From Cytophagales bacterium (GTDB taxonomy: Bacteria > Bacteroidota > Bacteroidia > Cytophagales > Cyclobacteriaceae), in the NCBI GenBank assembly GCA_033344775.1, contig JAWPMT010000005.1:1161501-1225500 (forward strand): a stretch of 64,000 nt of DNA. Direction: 5' to 3'. Each line of letters starts with the position of its first letter. Positions within the stretch are counted from its first letter, which is position 1. Positions 7,311-16,093 of this stretch are shown in pieces. The notes under the pieces are model-generated. The model was given only the letters and a program-made list of their open reading frames with translations, was not told where the DNA came from and did not search any database. The position numbers and the translations under genes were made by a program.

Positions 7311-10279
7311 GTGATGAAATCGCCATATTGAAAAGACACCTGGCCAGGGAGCGGGCCGCAAGAAAACAAGCGGAAGAATTACTCGATTCAAAAACGCTGG
7401 ATTTGCATCAGGTAAATCAGGAACTGTCTGATGCCACCGAAACCTTAAAGTCACTACTCAGTTCACGAACGGCAATCATTTCCAATCTGGTCACCAATCT
7501 GAGTAGTGGGATCTTGCTGGAAAATGAAGTGGGCGAAATCCTATTTGCCAATCAGGTTTTCTGTGATCAATTTGAGATTACGGCGCCTCCGGATAAACTC
7601 GTGGGCAAAAAACTCTCTCGTTCCTTGCAGGATTTTGAACGGATTTTCGCTGACCCTGAACAATTTTACAATAAACTCCCACGGGTCTTTGAAGCCAATG
7701 AAAAGGTCCTCAATGAATCCATTGAACTCAAGTCAGGGATTACCATTGAAGGAGATTTCATCCCTATCGACATCATGGGTGTGCACAAAGGTCGACTATG
7801 GCAATTCCGTGATATCACTGAAAGGAAAACCAATCAACGTTCTATTGAGCAAAGTGAACGTCGATTTAAATTGCTTGCAGCTTATTACGAATTTATCAGG
7901 GGAGCCAGTCTGCGCGCATTATTAGCAAAGACGACCACATTTCTTAAACAGGAAGTGGAAATTGAAGAGATTTCAATCTCACTCGTAGAAAGCCCAATCG
8001 AGTCTTTGAATAGCTGGATGCGGGAACAAGTGACTAAAGTGGACAATCCACTGGTAAAACTGTTTACCGCGGAGAACATGAAGGCGCTCGATCAGAAACC
8101 AATCTATCTGGATGATATAACCGCCGACACCTCCGACCAACAAGGCTTGGAATGGTTAGTCAGGGGGTTTCGCAGTGCCTTAAATATGCCCCTCATACTT
8201 GAGGGTGACTTTCTAGGTGTGCTGAGTATCGCCTCTCGACAAATAGACGGCATATCCGAAGATACCAAAAGATTCTTCGCGCTTTTCGAGCCTCGATTGA
8301 CGTACGCTTTGAAGAATCTGATCCTGATCCAGGACTTGGAATGGACGAAAGATACCATCAAGCAAAGCGAAGAAAAGTACCGCGGCATCATGGAAAACAT
8401 GGAACTCGGACTCATGGAAGTGGACAATGATGACACAATCATCAAAGTCTATGATCGCTTTTGCAAATTGACGGGTTATGGGTCCTGGGAGCTCATAGGA
8501 AGAAAGGCCTCAGAAGTTTTCGTATTGCCTGAATACAAACATGTCCTGGACGACCAGCATAAAGACCGGGATAGGGGTATATCTGGTGTTTATGAAATTG
8601 AAATACCCACCAAAAGCGGGGAACGAAAGTGGGTGCTCATTTCCGGAGCACCCTATTATGACAGCAATGGAAAAAAGATGGGTACAATCGGTATCCATCT
8701 CGATATTTCCGACCGGAAAAAGATGGAGCAAAACCTGATCCAGGTCACCTCCGAAGCAAAAAAAGCGCAGGAAGCCGAAAAGATTTTCCTGGCCAATATG
8801 AGTCATGAGATCAGAAATCCCCTGAATGCTGTCATCGGGATGAGTCATTTGTTAGAAGATACCAACCCGACCAAAGAACAACAAGAATACCTCGGATACA
8901 TCAAAAACTCGTCCCAAACATTGATGAGTCTGATCTCTGACATCCTGGACCTGTCAAAGATCCATGCCAATGAGATTTCCTTCCACCCAGTAGAAATATC
9001 GCTGAAAAAGACCGTTCGGGACATTCAAAGCATGTTTGAAGTGAGGTGTTTGGAAAAGGGCATTCAATTCCAATTTCAGTACGACGATAACATTGAATTG
9101 AAGGTGTATGGTGACCAACTCATCTTGCATCAAATTCTGAACAACTTGTTGGGTAATGCCCTAAAATTCACGGATGAAGGGGGTAACATTTCGTTGCATG
9201 TTGATCTGTTGGTAAGGAAAGATAATAATTACCAAATAATGTTCACCGTTGAGGATTCTGGAATAGGAATTAAAGAAGAGCACCTTGCGGATATTTTTAC
9301 CGAATTCAAACAAGCGGACAGCTCGACAAAAATCAAATACGGAGGAACCGGTCTTGGCCTTGCCATTTCACAAAAGCTGGTCACACTCCATGGAGGTAGC
9401 ATTGATGTAGAAAGTACTGAAGGCGAAGGGTCTACTTTCCAGATAGTGATCCCTTTTGAATACACTGAGAATGCAGATCGGGCACAAGTAGAAAAACCCA
9501 GAGAAACATTTGAAGAAATGAATGTGGGCAGAGTGCTGATCGTGGAAGACAACCCGGTCAATCGAAAGTACCTCAGCCGAACGCTACAAAAATGGCACAT
9601 CTCCTGTGACGAAGCTGAAAACGGGCGGATCGCACTTGAAAAACTTGAGGCTGCTACTTATGACCTGTTGATCATGGACATACGAATGCCAGAAATGGAT
9701 GGCTATGAAGCCATAGGTAGAATCAGAAAACATCCTGAAGACCATATCCGCAACATCATGGCCATTGCCCTCACCGCCGATGCCATGCGCGAAGAACGAG
9801 AAAAAGCCTATCACCAGGGCTTTAATTACCACATCACTAAACCGTTCAAATCAGAAGAACTGCGCTCTAAACTAATGGAGCTAGCCACCTTCCAAACGGA
9901 AGAACCCCACATCACACCTGAAGAAAAATTGTCCATTGATACTTACTTTGACCAGGAAGCCCTTAACAGGTTGTATGAAGGAGATGAGGAATACATGATT
10001 GAAATGTTTCAGATCTTCAAACGAACCACACCGAAAGAGTTGGAAGGACTTCAGGCAAGCATGGATAAAGAGGACTGGGAAGAATGCAAGAGCATATTAC
10101 ACCGGGCCAAGCCTACTTTCGAAATGGTTGGCCGACCTGGATTGACTAAAATTGCCGGACAATTTGAAGCGATTTACGATAAAGAAAAAGTGCTTTCTAA
10201 AACAGATTTAGGGCTGTTCATGGTAGAGGTCCGGGAATTGCTCAAGAAAGTTGATTTAGAAATTAAGAAAACCAAATAA
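7307..10279 (+). CDS. H-NOX-associated hybrid histidine kinase with receiver and HPt domains
   Basis: The 990-residue protein has no membrane segment, consistent with a cytosolic partner for H-NOX. Order: coiled coil (1-60), PAS (about 60-175), GAF-like region (about 190-345), PAS with C-terminal extension (about 350-485), HisKA with H500 (MSHEIRNPLN), HATPase with N/G boxes (NLLGNALKFTDEGG, DSGIGI, GGTGLGLAIS), receiver with D791 (LLIMDIRMPEMDG), and a C-terminal HPt with H932 (ILHRAKPTFEM). All phosphorelay residues are present, so phosphate can pass His-Asp-His to the LytTR regulator encoded 4 bp downstream. Interaction with H-NOX is inferred from the overlapping gene pair. Confidence 0.93.
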   Translation: MSDEIAILKRHLARERAARKQAEELLDSKTLDLHQVNQELSDATETLKSLLSSRTAIISNLVTNLSSGILLENEVGEILFANQVFCDQFEITAPPDKLVGKKLSRSLQDFERIFADPEQFYNKLPRVFEANEKVLNESIELKSGITIEGDFIPIDIMGVHKGRLWQFRDITERKTNQRSIEQSERRFKLLAAYYEFIRGASLRALLAKTTTFLKQEVEIEEISISLVESPIESLNSWMREQVTKVDNPLVKLFTAENMKALDQKPIYLDDITADTSDQQGLEWLVRGFRSALNMPLILEGDFLGVLSIASRQIDGISEDTKRFFALFEPRLTYALKNLILIQDLEWTKDTIKQSEEKYRGIMENMELGLMEVDNDDTIIKVYDRFCKLTGYGSWELIGRKASEVFVLPEYKHVLDDQHKDRDRGISGVYEIEIPTKSGERKWVLISGAPYYDSNGKKMGTIGIHLDISDRKKMEQNLIQVTSEAKKAQEAEKIFLANMSHEIRNPLNAVIGMSHLLEDTNPTKEQQEYLGYIKNSSQTLMSLISDILDLSKIHANEISFHPVEISLKKTVRDIQSMFEVRCLEKGIQFQFQYDDNIELKVYGDQLILHQILNNLLGNALKFTDEGGNISLHVDLLVRKDNNYQIMFTVEDSGIGIKEEHLADIFTEFKQADSSTKIKYGGTGLGLAISQKLVTLHGGSIDVESTEGEGSTFQIVIPFEYTENADRAQVEKPRETFEEMNVGRVLIVEDNPVNRKYLSRTLQKWHISCDEAENGRIALEKLEAATYDLLIMDIRMPEMDGYEAIGRIRKHPEDHIRNIMAIALTADAMREEREKAYHQGFNYHITKPFKSEELRSKLMELATFQTEEPHITPEEKLSIDTYFDQEALNRLYEGDEEYMIEMFQIFKRTTPKELEGLQASMDKEDWEECKSILHRAKPTFEMVGRPGLTKIAGQFEAIYDKEKVLSKTDLGLFMVEVRELLKKVDLEIKKTK

Positions 10280-10283
10280 CCAC

Positions 10284-10985
10284 ATGAATCCACTAAGAAC
10301 AATCATTGTAGAGGATGAAGAAATGGCGATGACGCACATCAAACGACTATGCAGTAAGACGGAAGACCTGGAAGTCGTGGAAACGTTCACCTCTGGATTT
10401 GATGCCATGAAATTCCTGAAAGAAGATCATGACATTGACTTGATCCTACTAGATGTGGAAATGCCGGATTTCACAGGACTGGATCTATTGAAAATTCTTA
10501 AAGATCCGCCCCAGGTCATCTTCACTACCAGTAAAAACCAATATGCAGTGGATGCCTTCGAATTTCAGGCGACGGACTTCCTGACAAAACCTATTCAGGC
10601 ACCGAGGTTCCTGCAAGCCATCGATCGCGCCAGGCAACTCGTAGAAACCCGTATCTCAACGACCAACGATCTGGAACAGATCTTTATCCGCGTGGATGGT
10701 CGCTACATCAAACTGGACCTCAATGAAATCCTGTATGTAGAGACCCTGGGTGATTACGTAACTTTTGTGACTGAAAGCGGTGAAAAGCTGATCGTACATT
10801 CCACTTTAAAAAACATCGACGAAAAGCTGAAGAGCGATAAATTCATCAAGGTACATCGATCTTTCATCGTTAATGTGACCAAAATCGTCGACATAGAAGA
10901 ATACAACCTGGTGATTGATGAAAAAGTGATCCCTATCAGTCGTACGCTAAAGCCCATACTGATGAATAAGATCAAGACGATTTAG
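10284..10985 (+). CDS. LytTR-family response regulator
   Basis: This 233-residue regulator has a receiver (D57 in LILLDVEMPDFTG; K in FLTKP) and a C-terminal LytTR DNA-binding domain (about 135-233: IFIRVDGRYIKLDLNEILYVE, VHRSFIVN). LytTR regulators bind pairs of direct-repeat half-sites about one 21-22 bp period apart and usually activate transcription. It is the output of the H-NOX/hybrid kinase operon, and its stop overlaps convergently with the glycosyltransferase at 10982-12148. The four 37-bp elements upstream of EPS genes match the expected half-site spacing, so it is the leading candidate to bind them. Confidence 0.93.
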   Translation: MNPLRTIIVEDEEMAMTHIKRLCSKTEDLEVVETFTSGFDAMKFLKEDHDIDLILLDVEMPDFTGLDLLKILKDPPQVIFTTSKNQYAVDAFEFQATDFLTKPIQAPRFLQAIDRARQLVETRISTTNDLEQIFIRVDGRYIKLDLNEILYVETLGDYVTFVTESGEKLIVHSTLKNIDEKLKSDKFIKVHRSFIVNVTKIVDIEEYNLVIDEKVIPISRTLKPILMNKIKTI

Positions 10986-12148
10986 ACAGAGGCGGATAAC
11001 CTCCGTTCCGCTTTCTCCCAGGTTACTTGCTGACGGCCCTTCAGTAAGCGCATGAATCCAAGGAATACGGCGTAGTTCATCATGGTGAAGTAGTAGGGAA
11101 CAAACAGTCCTTTGATCGTCAGTTTCTTCTGTTTGAAGTACGATCCTAACAGCGCAATTCCGTAAAAAGCAATTTGGGTATACAGCAAGGATCCATATAT
11201 CCATGAATTCTCCATCAATGCAACATTGAGCATGAATATGAAGGGTAAACTTAGAGGTGTCAATGTCCAGCGTAAAACCCTGTGCCCGACATATTGATAA
11301 GTCAACAAGCCATATCGAAAAGGATTCAACAATCCGCGCAACCGCCAGATCGCTTGTAAACCACCCGCAGCAATGCGTACTTTTCGCTTCATTTCGTCAC
11401 CGATACTAGCGGAAGGTAATTCATGAGCTTTGGCTTGTGGACAGTAAGCCACCTTATGACCATCTGCTGCAATGCGCATGGACATTACAAAGTCTTCAAT
11501 GTAAGTATCCTCCTCAATTGGTTGATACAAACTTTTTCTAAACGACATCAATTCGCCAGCACACCCAACCATGGTATTGAGTTCACTATCCCACTTTTTG
11601 ATAGCAGACTCATATTTCCAGTAAAGCCCCTCACTCGCTGTAGCATCATCACTTCCATCGCTGATTACCACTTTTTCACCAGAGACTGCCCCTACCTTTT
11701 CATTCAGAAATACCTGACCCATCTCTTCTAATGCCTCCGTATTCAATAGGGTATTGGCATCGGACAATACAATCACTTCTGAATCCAGAAAGGGCATTAC
11801 ACGGTTAATGGCAGCCACTTTCCCTTGTCGTTCTGGCTGATGATACAAGGTTACTCCTGGATATTGACGAACTATTTCCGGTGTATGGTCATTTGAACCA
11901 TCTGCAACCACCACCAATTGTAGTTTGTCCCAATCATAGTCCAGCTGAAGGGTGTTTTCAATCTTTTCCCGAATACAGCTAGCCTCATTGTAGGCCGCTA
12001 CGACAAAAGTCATGGTCGGCAATTCGGTGATTGTATTACTCACTTTTGGAGCACCAATACCCAGTTTATTCAACATCAACAAAGAAACAGGATAGCCGAA
12101 ATAGGTAAATAGAATTAAGGCGATCAAAGACCAGAATAAGATTTGCAT
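10982..12148 (-). CDS. Membrane family 2 glycosyltransferase (polysaccharide synthase-like)
   Basis: The 388-residue protein starts with a membrane helix (FWSLIALILFTYFGYPVSLLML), then a GT-A domain with VVAAYNEASCIREKI, VVADGSNDHT, a metal-binding LSDANT and an acidic EDF catalytic motif. RKVRIAAGGLQAIW is the usual link to the C-terminal membrane helices. It resembles the hyaluronan/poly-beta-glycan synthase-like GT2 branch that extends polysaccharide at the inner membrane. It is transcribed alone from promoter D (12173-12245). The polymer made cannot be read from sequence. Confidence 0.9.
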   Translation of the reverse strand: MQILFWSLIALILFTYFGYPVSLLMLNKLGIGAPKVSNTITELPTMTFVVAAYNEASCIREKIENTLQLDYDWDKLQLVVVADGSNDHTPEIVRQYPGVTLYHQPERQGKVAAINRVMPFLDSEVIVLSDANTLLNTEALEEMGQVFLNEKVGAVSGEKVVISDGSDDATASEGLYWKYESAIKKWDSELNTMVGCAGELMSFRKSLYQPIEEDTYIEDFVMSMRIAADGHKVAYCPQAKAHELPSASIGDEMKRKVRIAAGGLQAIWRLRGLLNPFRYGLLTYQYVGHRVLRWTLTPLSLPFIFMLNVALMENSWIYGSLLYTQIAFYGIALLGSYFKQKKLTIKGLFVPYYFTMMNYAVFLGFMRLLKGRQQVTWEKAERRLSASV

Positions 12149-12172
12149 GACTTAATGGATTTGAGTTCAAGA

Positions 12173-12245
12173 CAAATCAACAGTTTGATATTCCTTACCC
12201 AATTATATAATAGGAGTTCAGGTCAAAACACCCGATAAACTGCAT
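12173..12245 (-). promoter_or_regulatory. EPS-type promoter D: 37-bp element plus -7 box
   Basis: On the minus strand, the distal half-site ATGCAGTTTATCGG and the weaker proximal half-site GACCTGAACTCCTATT are 21 bp apart (12209-12245). TTGATTTG at 12173-12180 begins 36 nt after the start of CTCCTATT. It precedes the GT2 gene starting at 12148. Confidence 0.62.
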
Positions 12246-12368
12246 AATACAGGCTTTTCGTTCTTCGAATCTTCAAATTCAGCACTTTTCAGGTCCATTT
12301 CACCCGAAAACCGAAAGGGTTACTATCCTACTCTTCATTCTTGATTCATTTGTTCAAAACTTACAAAC

Positions 12369-13274
12369 ATAGAAAAGCTCATCTCCATCATTACCATCAA
12401 CTATAACAATCGCAGGGATACGTTTCAGTTCCTCCGATCGATCGACAAACTCAACTCAAAAAACATTGAGGTCATTGTCGTGGATAATGGCTCGAAGGAA
12501 AACATTGTGCCTGTACTCCAAACTTATTTTCCGCATGTAAATGGAGTTCGGAGCGAGCAGAACCTTGGATTTGCCGGTGGGAACAATCTGGGAGTCAATA
12601 GCGCCAATGGGGAATTCCTTTATTTCGTGAATAATGACACGATCTTTTTGGAAGATCACTTTTCCGCGCTGGCCAATCAACTCATCAAACATCCAGAGAT
12701 AGGGGCGATCTCACCACAATTGATCTACCCGGATGGCCGCATCCAGTTCCAGGGAAAGTCAACCATGAATCCGCTGACTGGACGAACGAAAGACCTGCAT
12801 TATGATCATAAAGGCCTGGCACCAACCTCTTACATCCATGGAGGTGCGGTAATGATCAAGCGTGAGGTCCTGGATTCAGTAGGAATTATGCCTGAACACT
12901 ACTTCCTTTATTATGAGGAATTGGCCTGGTCCGAGCAAATCAAATCAGCAGGGTTTGAACTGGCCATAGACCTTAAACATGAAATTGTACATGATGAATC
13001 AGCTACCACCTCGAAAATCAGTGACTTAAAGACTTATTTCATGACTCGCAACCGAATGTTGTTCATGAGAAAATATTCGAGCCGTTATTTTTTATTATTT
13101 TTACTATATTTCACAACGGTTGTATTACCTAAGGAGACCTTGAAAATGCTGATTCGAAGAGAATTCGGAAACTTGAAAGCCATAATCGCAGGTGCTTTTT
13201 GGCATATGAATCATGGACCAGAGAGTCGGCAATTGGGTTACAAGTTCAACTACCTTAAACCTGTTGCTGCATGA
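12369..13274 (+). CDS. Family 2 glycosyltransferase (rhamnosyltransferase-like) with an uncertain start
   Basis: The N-terminal GT-A strand reads EKLISIITINYNNRRDTFQ, then VIVVDNGS, GFAGGNNLG, NNDT as the metal motif and GGAVMIKREVLDSVG: a complete single-domain GT2 of the rhamnosyltransferase-like type. The C-terminus has one membrane-like segment (YFLLFLLYFTTVVLP). No ATG, GTG or TTG lies between the upstream in-frame stop (12342) and the first conserved strand. Candidate starts are ATA at 12369 or ATT at 12348. The GTG at 12480 would delete the nucleotide-binding strand. The given start is a guess. It overlaps the next gene by 4 bp (ATGA). Confidence 0.8.
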   Translation: MEKLISIITINYNNRRDTFQFLRSIDKLNSKNIEVIVVDNGSKENIVPVLQTYFPHVNGVRSEQNLGFAGGNNLGVNSANGEFLYFVNNDTIFLEDHFSALANQLIKHPEIGAISPQLIYPDGRIQFQGKSTMNPLTGRTKDLHYDHKGLAPTSYIHGGAVMIKREVLDSVGIMPEHYFLYYEELAWSEQIKSAGFELAIDLKHEIVHDESATTSKISDLKTYFMTRNRMLFMRKYSSRYFLLFLLYFTTVVLPKETLKMLIRREFGNLKAIIAGAFWHMNHGPESRQLGYKFNYLKPVAA

Positions 13275-14413
13275 TCGCACCATATGACATAGTAATCCTT
13301 GCTTTGAATCGCTGCGATGACGTGTTGAATTCTTCTACCTGGCAGATGGCCAACTCCATGGCACATTCCAAACGGGTATTGTATGTGAATCATCCAAAAA
13401 CCTGGCTCGATTGCCTGAAGATGCGCAAACGAGTACACCAAAAAATCACAAGGCATACTTCTAACCTACATTGCCTGGAACCAGCTGCCATGCTGCCCAC
13501 CAATTTCTTACCTAAAGGAAAGTTTTACGACTGGTTGCAAAAGATCAATCACGAGTGGTTGTACCGATCCATCATCAAAGTGCTGGGCAAAGGGAAAGTA
13601 GAATTATTCATCAATGCGTTTGACTTCTACTACCCCTACCTCCAAAGAAAACTGGCCAACCGGGTGAATAAGGTTGCCTATTACAGCCTGGACCCTATTG
13701 TGAAGGATCGATCTAAAAAACACGGCATAGCGAACGAAAGGAAATTAGTGGCCGATGCAGATCATGTTTTTTGCAGCGCCAAAAGCCTCTATGATCAATG
13801 GCAAAAGGAACACCATAGCGTGCATTATTTGCCTAATGCCGTCAATTTCAACGGACTTCAACATCAGGTAGCCCATCCCCCAAAAACCATTTCCATGCTC
13901 AAAGGAGTAAAAGTTGGACTATTTGGCAACATTGATCGACGTGTAGATCTGGATCTATTGAACTCCACGCTCAATGCGGGATACATGAGCCTGGTTTTAG
14001 CTGGCCCTGTGTCCCAGAAGTGTGAAAAATTGATGCAATTACCGAATGTGTTCTATTACGGCACTTATCAATACCATAACCTTAGGTCTTTTGTGGAGTC
14101 GGTAGATGTATGCCTGATCCCCTATCGAGTCACACCCGACATGGAAAAAATTTACCCATTGAAACTCATGGAATATTTCGCTTTCGGAAAGCCAGTCGTG
14201 ATGACTCCTTTCAATACGGATCAGGTTCAGCAACTAGGCAAAATGGTCTATTTAGCAAGAACCGCTAATGAGATGCAGCAAGCTATTTTGAAAGCCTATC
14301 ACGAAGACAATCCTTACCGCAGACATGAAAGGAAAGCCATTGCCGCTGAAAACAATTGGGACAGCCGTTCAAAAACACTCTTAGATGTCGTCTATCATGA
14401 TCAGTCAGCTTAA
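13271..14413 (+). CDS. GT-B glycosyltransferase (TuaH-like group 1 family)
   Basis: The 380-residue product has an N-terminal Rossmann half beginning YDIVILALNRCDDV and a C-terminal half with YLPNAVNF, VGLFGNIDRRVDLDLL and the nucleotide-sugar-binding motif LKLMEYFAFGKPVVMTPF. That is the pattern of group 1 glycosyltransferases, closest in style to teichuronic-acid TuaH-like enzymes. It is the second gene of a three-gene operon (GT2 - GT-B - acetyltransferase) with overlaps at both ends. It likely adds one sugar to the EPS repeat unit on the cytoplasmic face. Confidence 0.88.
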   Translation: MIAPYDIVILALNRCDDVLNSSTWQMANSMAHSKRVLYVNHPKTWLDCLKMRKRVHQKITRHTSNLHCLEPAAMLPTNFLPKGKFYDWLQKINHEWLYRSIIKVLGKGKVELFINAFDFYYPYLQRKLANRVNKVAYYSLDPIVKDRSKKHGIANERKLVADADHVFCSAKSLYDQWQKEHHSVHYLPNAVNFNGLQHQVAHPPKTISMLKGVKVGLFGNIDRRVDLDLLNSTLNAGYMSLVLAGPVSQKCEKLMQLPNVFYYGTYQYHNLRSFVESVDVCLIPYRVTPDMEKIYPLKLMEYFAFGKPVVMTPFNTDQVQQLGKMVYLARTANEMQQAILKAYHEDNPYRRHERKAIAAENNWDSRSKTLLDVVYHDQSA

Positions 14414-15083
14414 ATCCTACATCAAAAAGCACCCAAAAATCAAGAAAAGCATTCATTCGCTTATCTTTCGAAAAAAGCCATACGACGCCAGGTTGAGGTG
14501 GTATGTTTGGCTTTGGTGGACATTGCCCCAATATTTCAAAAGAGGTATTGCCTGGAATGCACGCCTGGATCTGGTCCCTTTTCATCGGTTCAGTCTAGGT
14601 CGGCATTCTCGAATTGAAAAGCATGTGGTCATCAACAATGGAATGGGTGATGTCGCATTAGCGGATGAAGTACACACCGGCATTGGTTGCGTCATCATTG
14701 GCCCGGTAATAATGGAAAAGCATGTCGGACTCTCTCAATATGTTCGGATCCTGGGCATGCATCATGGCATCGACCCAAGAACGCCCCATCATCATCAACC
14801 TTGTACAGCTGCTCCAGTAATTCTCGAAGAAGATGCCTTCATAGGTACCGGAACCGTGATTATGGGCAAGAAAGATGGTAGTCCACTTACGATTGGAAAG
14901 TACTCACGTGTTGGTGCCAATTCTGTTGTGACTACTGACATCCCCCCCTATTCTATTGCAGTGGGTAATCCAGCCAGGGTTGTCAAAACCTGGGATCATG
15001 ACAAGCAAACATGGATGAAAGTGGCCTATCCTACAGATTACAACGAGATATTTGGCTCAACGATCTTGAATAGCCTTAACTAA
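14385..15083 (+). CDS. Hexapeptide-repeat acyltransferase (WbbJ/maltose-acetyltransferase-like)
   Basis: From about residue 65 on, the 232-residue protein shows left-handed beta-helix hexapeptide repeats (VVINNGMGDVALADEV, IGCVIIGPVIMEKHVGL, IGTGTVIMG, IGKYSRVGANSVVTTDI) and ends with YSIAVGNPARVVK, the hallmark of sugar O- or N-acetyltransferases. The H in ILGMHHGID is a likely catalytic base. It overlaps the upstream glycosyltransferase; a second ATG at 14397 would shorten the overlap and is also plausible. In this operon it probably acetylates the EPS or its precursor using acetyl-CoA. Confidence 0.88.
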   Translation: MSSIMISQLKSYIKKHPKIKKSIHSLIFRKKPYDARLRWYVWLWWTLPQYFKRGIAWNARLDLVPFHRFSLGRHSRIEKHVVINNGMGDVALADEVHTGIGCVIIGPVIMEKHVGLSQYVRILGMHHGIDPRTPHHHQPCTAAPVILEEDAFIGTGTVIMGKKDGSPLTIGKYSRVGANSVVTTDIPPYSIAVGNPARVVKTWDHDKQTWMKVAYPTDYNEIFGSTILNSLN

Positions 15084-15181
15084 ACCAACAGCGAAATGTA
15101 TTCAGACTTCCACGAAATGGATACATGATCTAAACCACCTCTTCCTACCTTTATCTTGTCATATATCAGTAAAGGTAAGAC

Positions 15182-16087
15182 GTGGAAGAAATTGTTCACA
15201 TCAGAAGTATCGCCGAGGTATACAATTTTCTGGAAACAGAAAAACCACCTCATCCGCTAATTACGGTCATGCGAAAATGGCCTAAAGTTCATAAGGGAGT
15301 CGATGAGCTCCGGTTTTCAAGTGACTTGTACTATATCGCCTTGAAACGCAACATCAGTGGCAGTTTCAAATACGGCCGAAACTCCTACGACTATCAGGAA
15401 GGCACCATGGTATTCATAGCTCCGGGGCAAGTAGCCACCTTCTCGCTGGACCGTGTAGGCACCGTGCCCCATGGATGGGCCATTCTTTTTCACCCCGACT
15501 TGATCCGGAAAACACAGCTAGGTAAATCTATCCGACAGTATTCTTATTTCAATTATGAAATCAGCGAAGCCCTACACCTGGCCGATAAAGAACAAAAGTT
15601 CGTGAACACAATAGTGGACACCATTGAGCAAGAGATTAACCAAAACATCGATCGACATTCTCAAACCTTGATAGTCCAAAACCTGGAAACGATCCTCAAG
15701 TATAGCCAGCGCTATTATGACCGACAATTTTATACCAGAAGCAATTTTGACAAGGATTTGGTCACGAAGTTTGAGCAATACCTGCAAGCATATTTTGAGT
15801 CTCCCGAGCTTCGTGAACAAGGTATACCTACCATTGATCAATGCGGGGCTGCCATGAATATGTCCGGAGCTTATCTCAGTGACCTATTGCGTACTGAAAC
15901 AGGAAGAAGTGCCAAGGACCACATTTATGCTTATCTCATTGAAAAGGCGAAAACAACACTGCTAAGTACTCAAGCACCAGTAAGTCAGATCGCCTATCAA
16001 CTGGGGTTTGACTACTCTCAGCATTTCAGTAAATTATTTAAATCAAAGACGGGTATGAGTCCCAGTGAATACCGCAATCTCAATTAA
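15182..16087 (+). CDS. AraC-family transcriptional regulator
   Basis: The GTG at 15182 is used because an in-frame TAA lies one codon before it. The 301-residue protein has a cupin-like sensor half (YYIALKRNISGSFKYG, EGTMVFIAPGQVATF) and a C-terminal double helix-turn-helix (about 205-301) ending IAYQLGFDYSQHFSKLFKSKTGMSPSEYR, diagnostic of AraC/XylS. It lies 6 bp upstream of the short-chain dehydrogenase and probably controls it. The inducer is unknown. Confidence 0.9.
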   Translation: MEEIVHIRSIAEVYNFLETEKPPHPLITVMRKWPKVHKGVDELRFSSDLYYIALKRNISGSFKYGRNSYDYQEGTMVFIAPGQVATFSLDRVGTVPHGWAILFHPDLIRKTQLGKSIRQYSYFNYEISEALHLADKEQKFVNTIVDTIEQEINQNIDRHSQTLIVQNLETILKYSQRYYDRQFYTRSNFDKDLVTKFEQYLQAYFESPELREQGIPTIDQCGAAMNMSGAYLSDLLRTETGRSAKDHIYAYLIEKAKTTLLSTQAPVSQIAYQLGFDYSQHFSKLFKSKTGMSPSEYRNLN

Positions 16088-16093
16088 GCAATC

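Noticed and set aside
12301-12345. A fifth copy of the EPS element before the plus-strand glycosyltransferase operon
   Set aside because: ACCGAAAGGG and TATCCTACT recall the motif, but half-site spacing and distance to the -7-like box do not match the other four.
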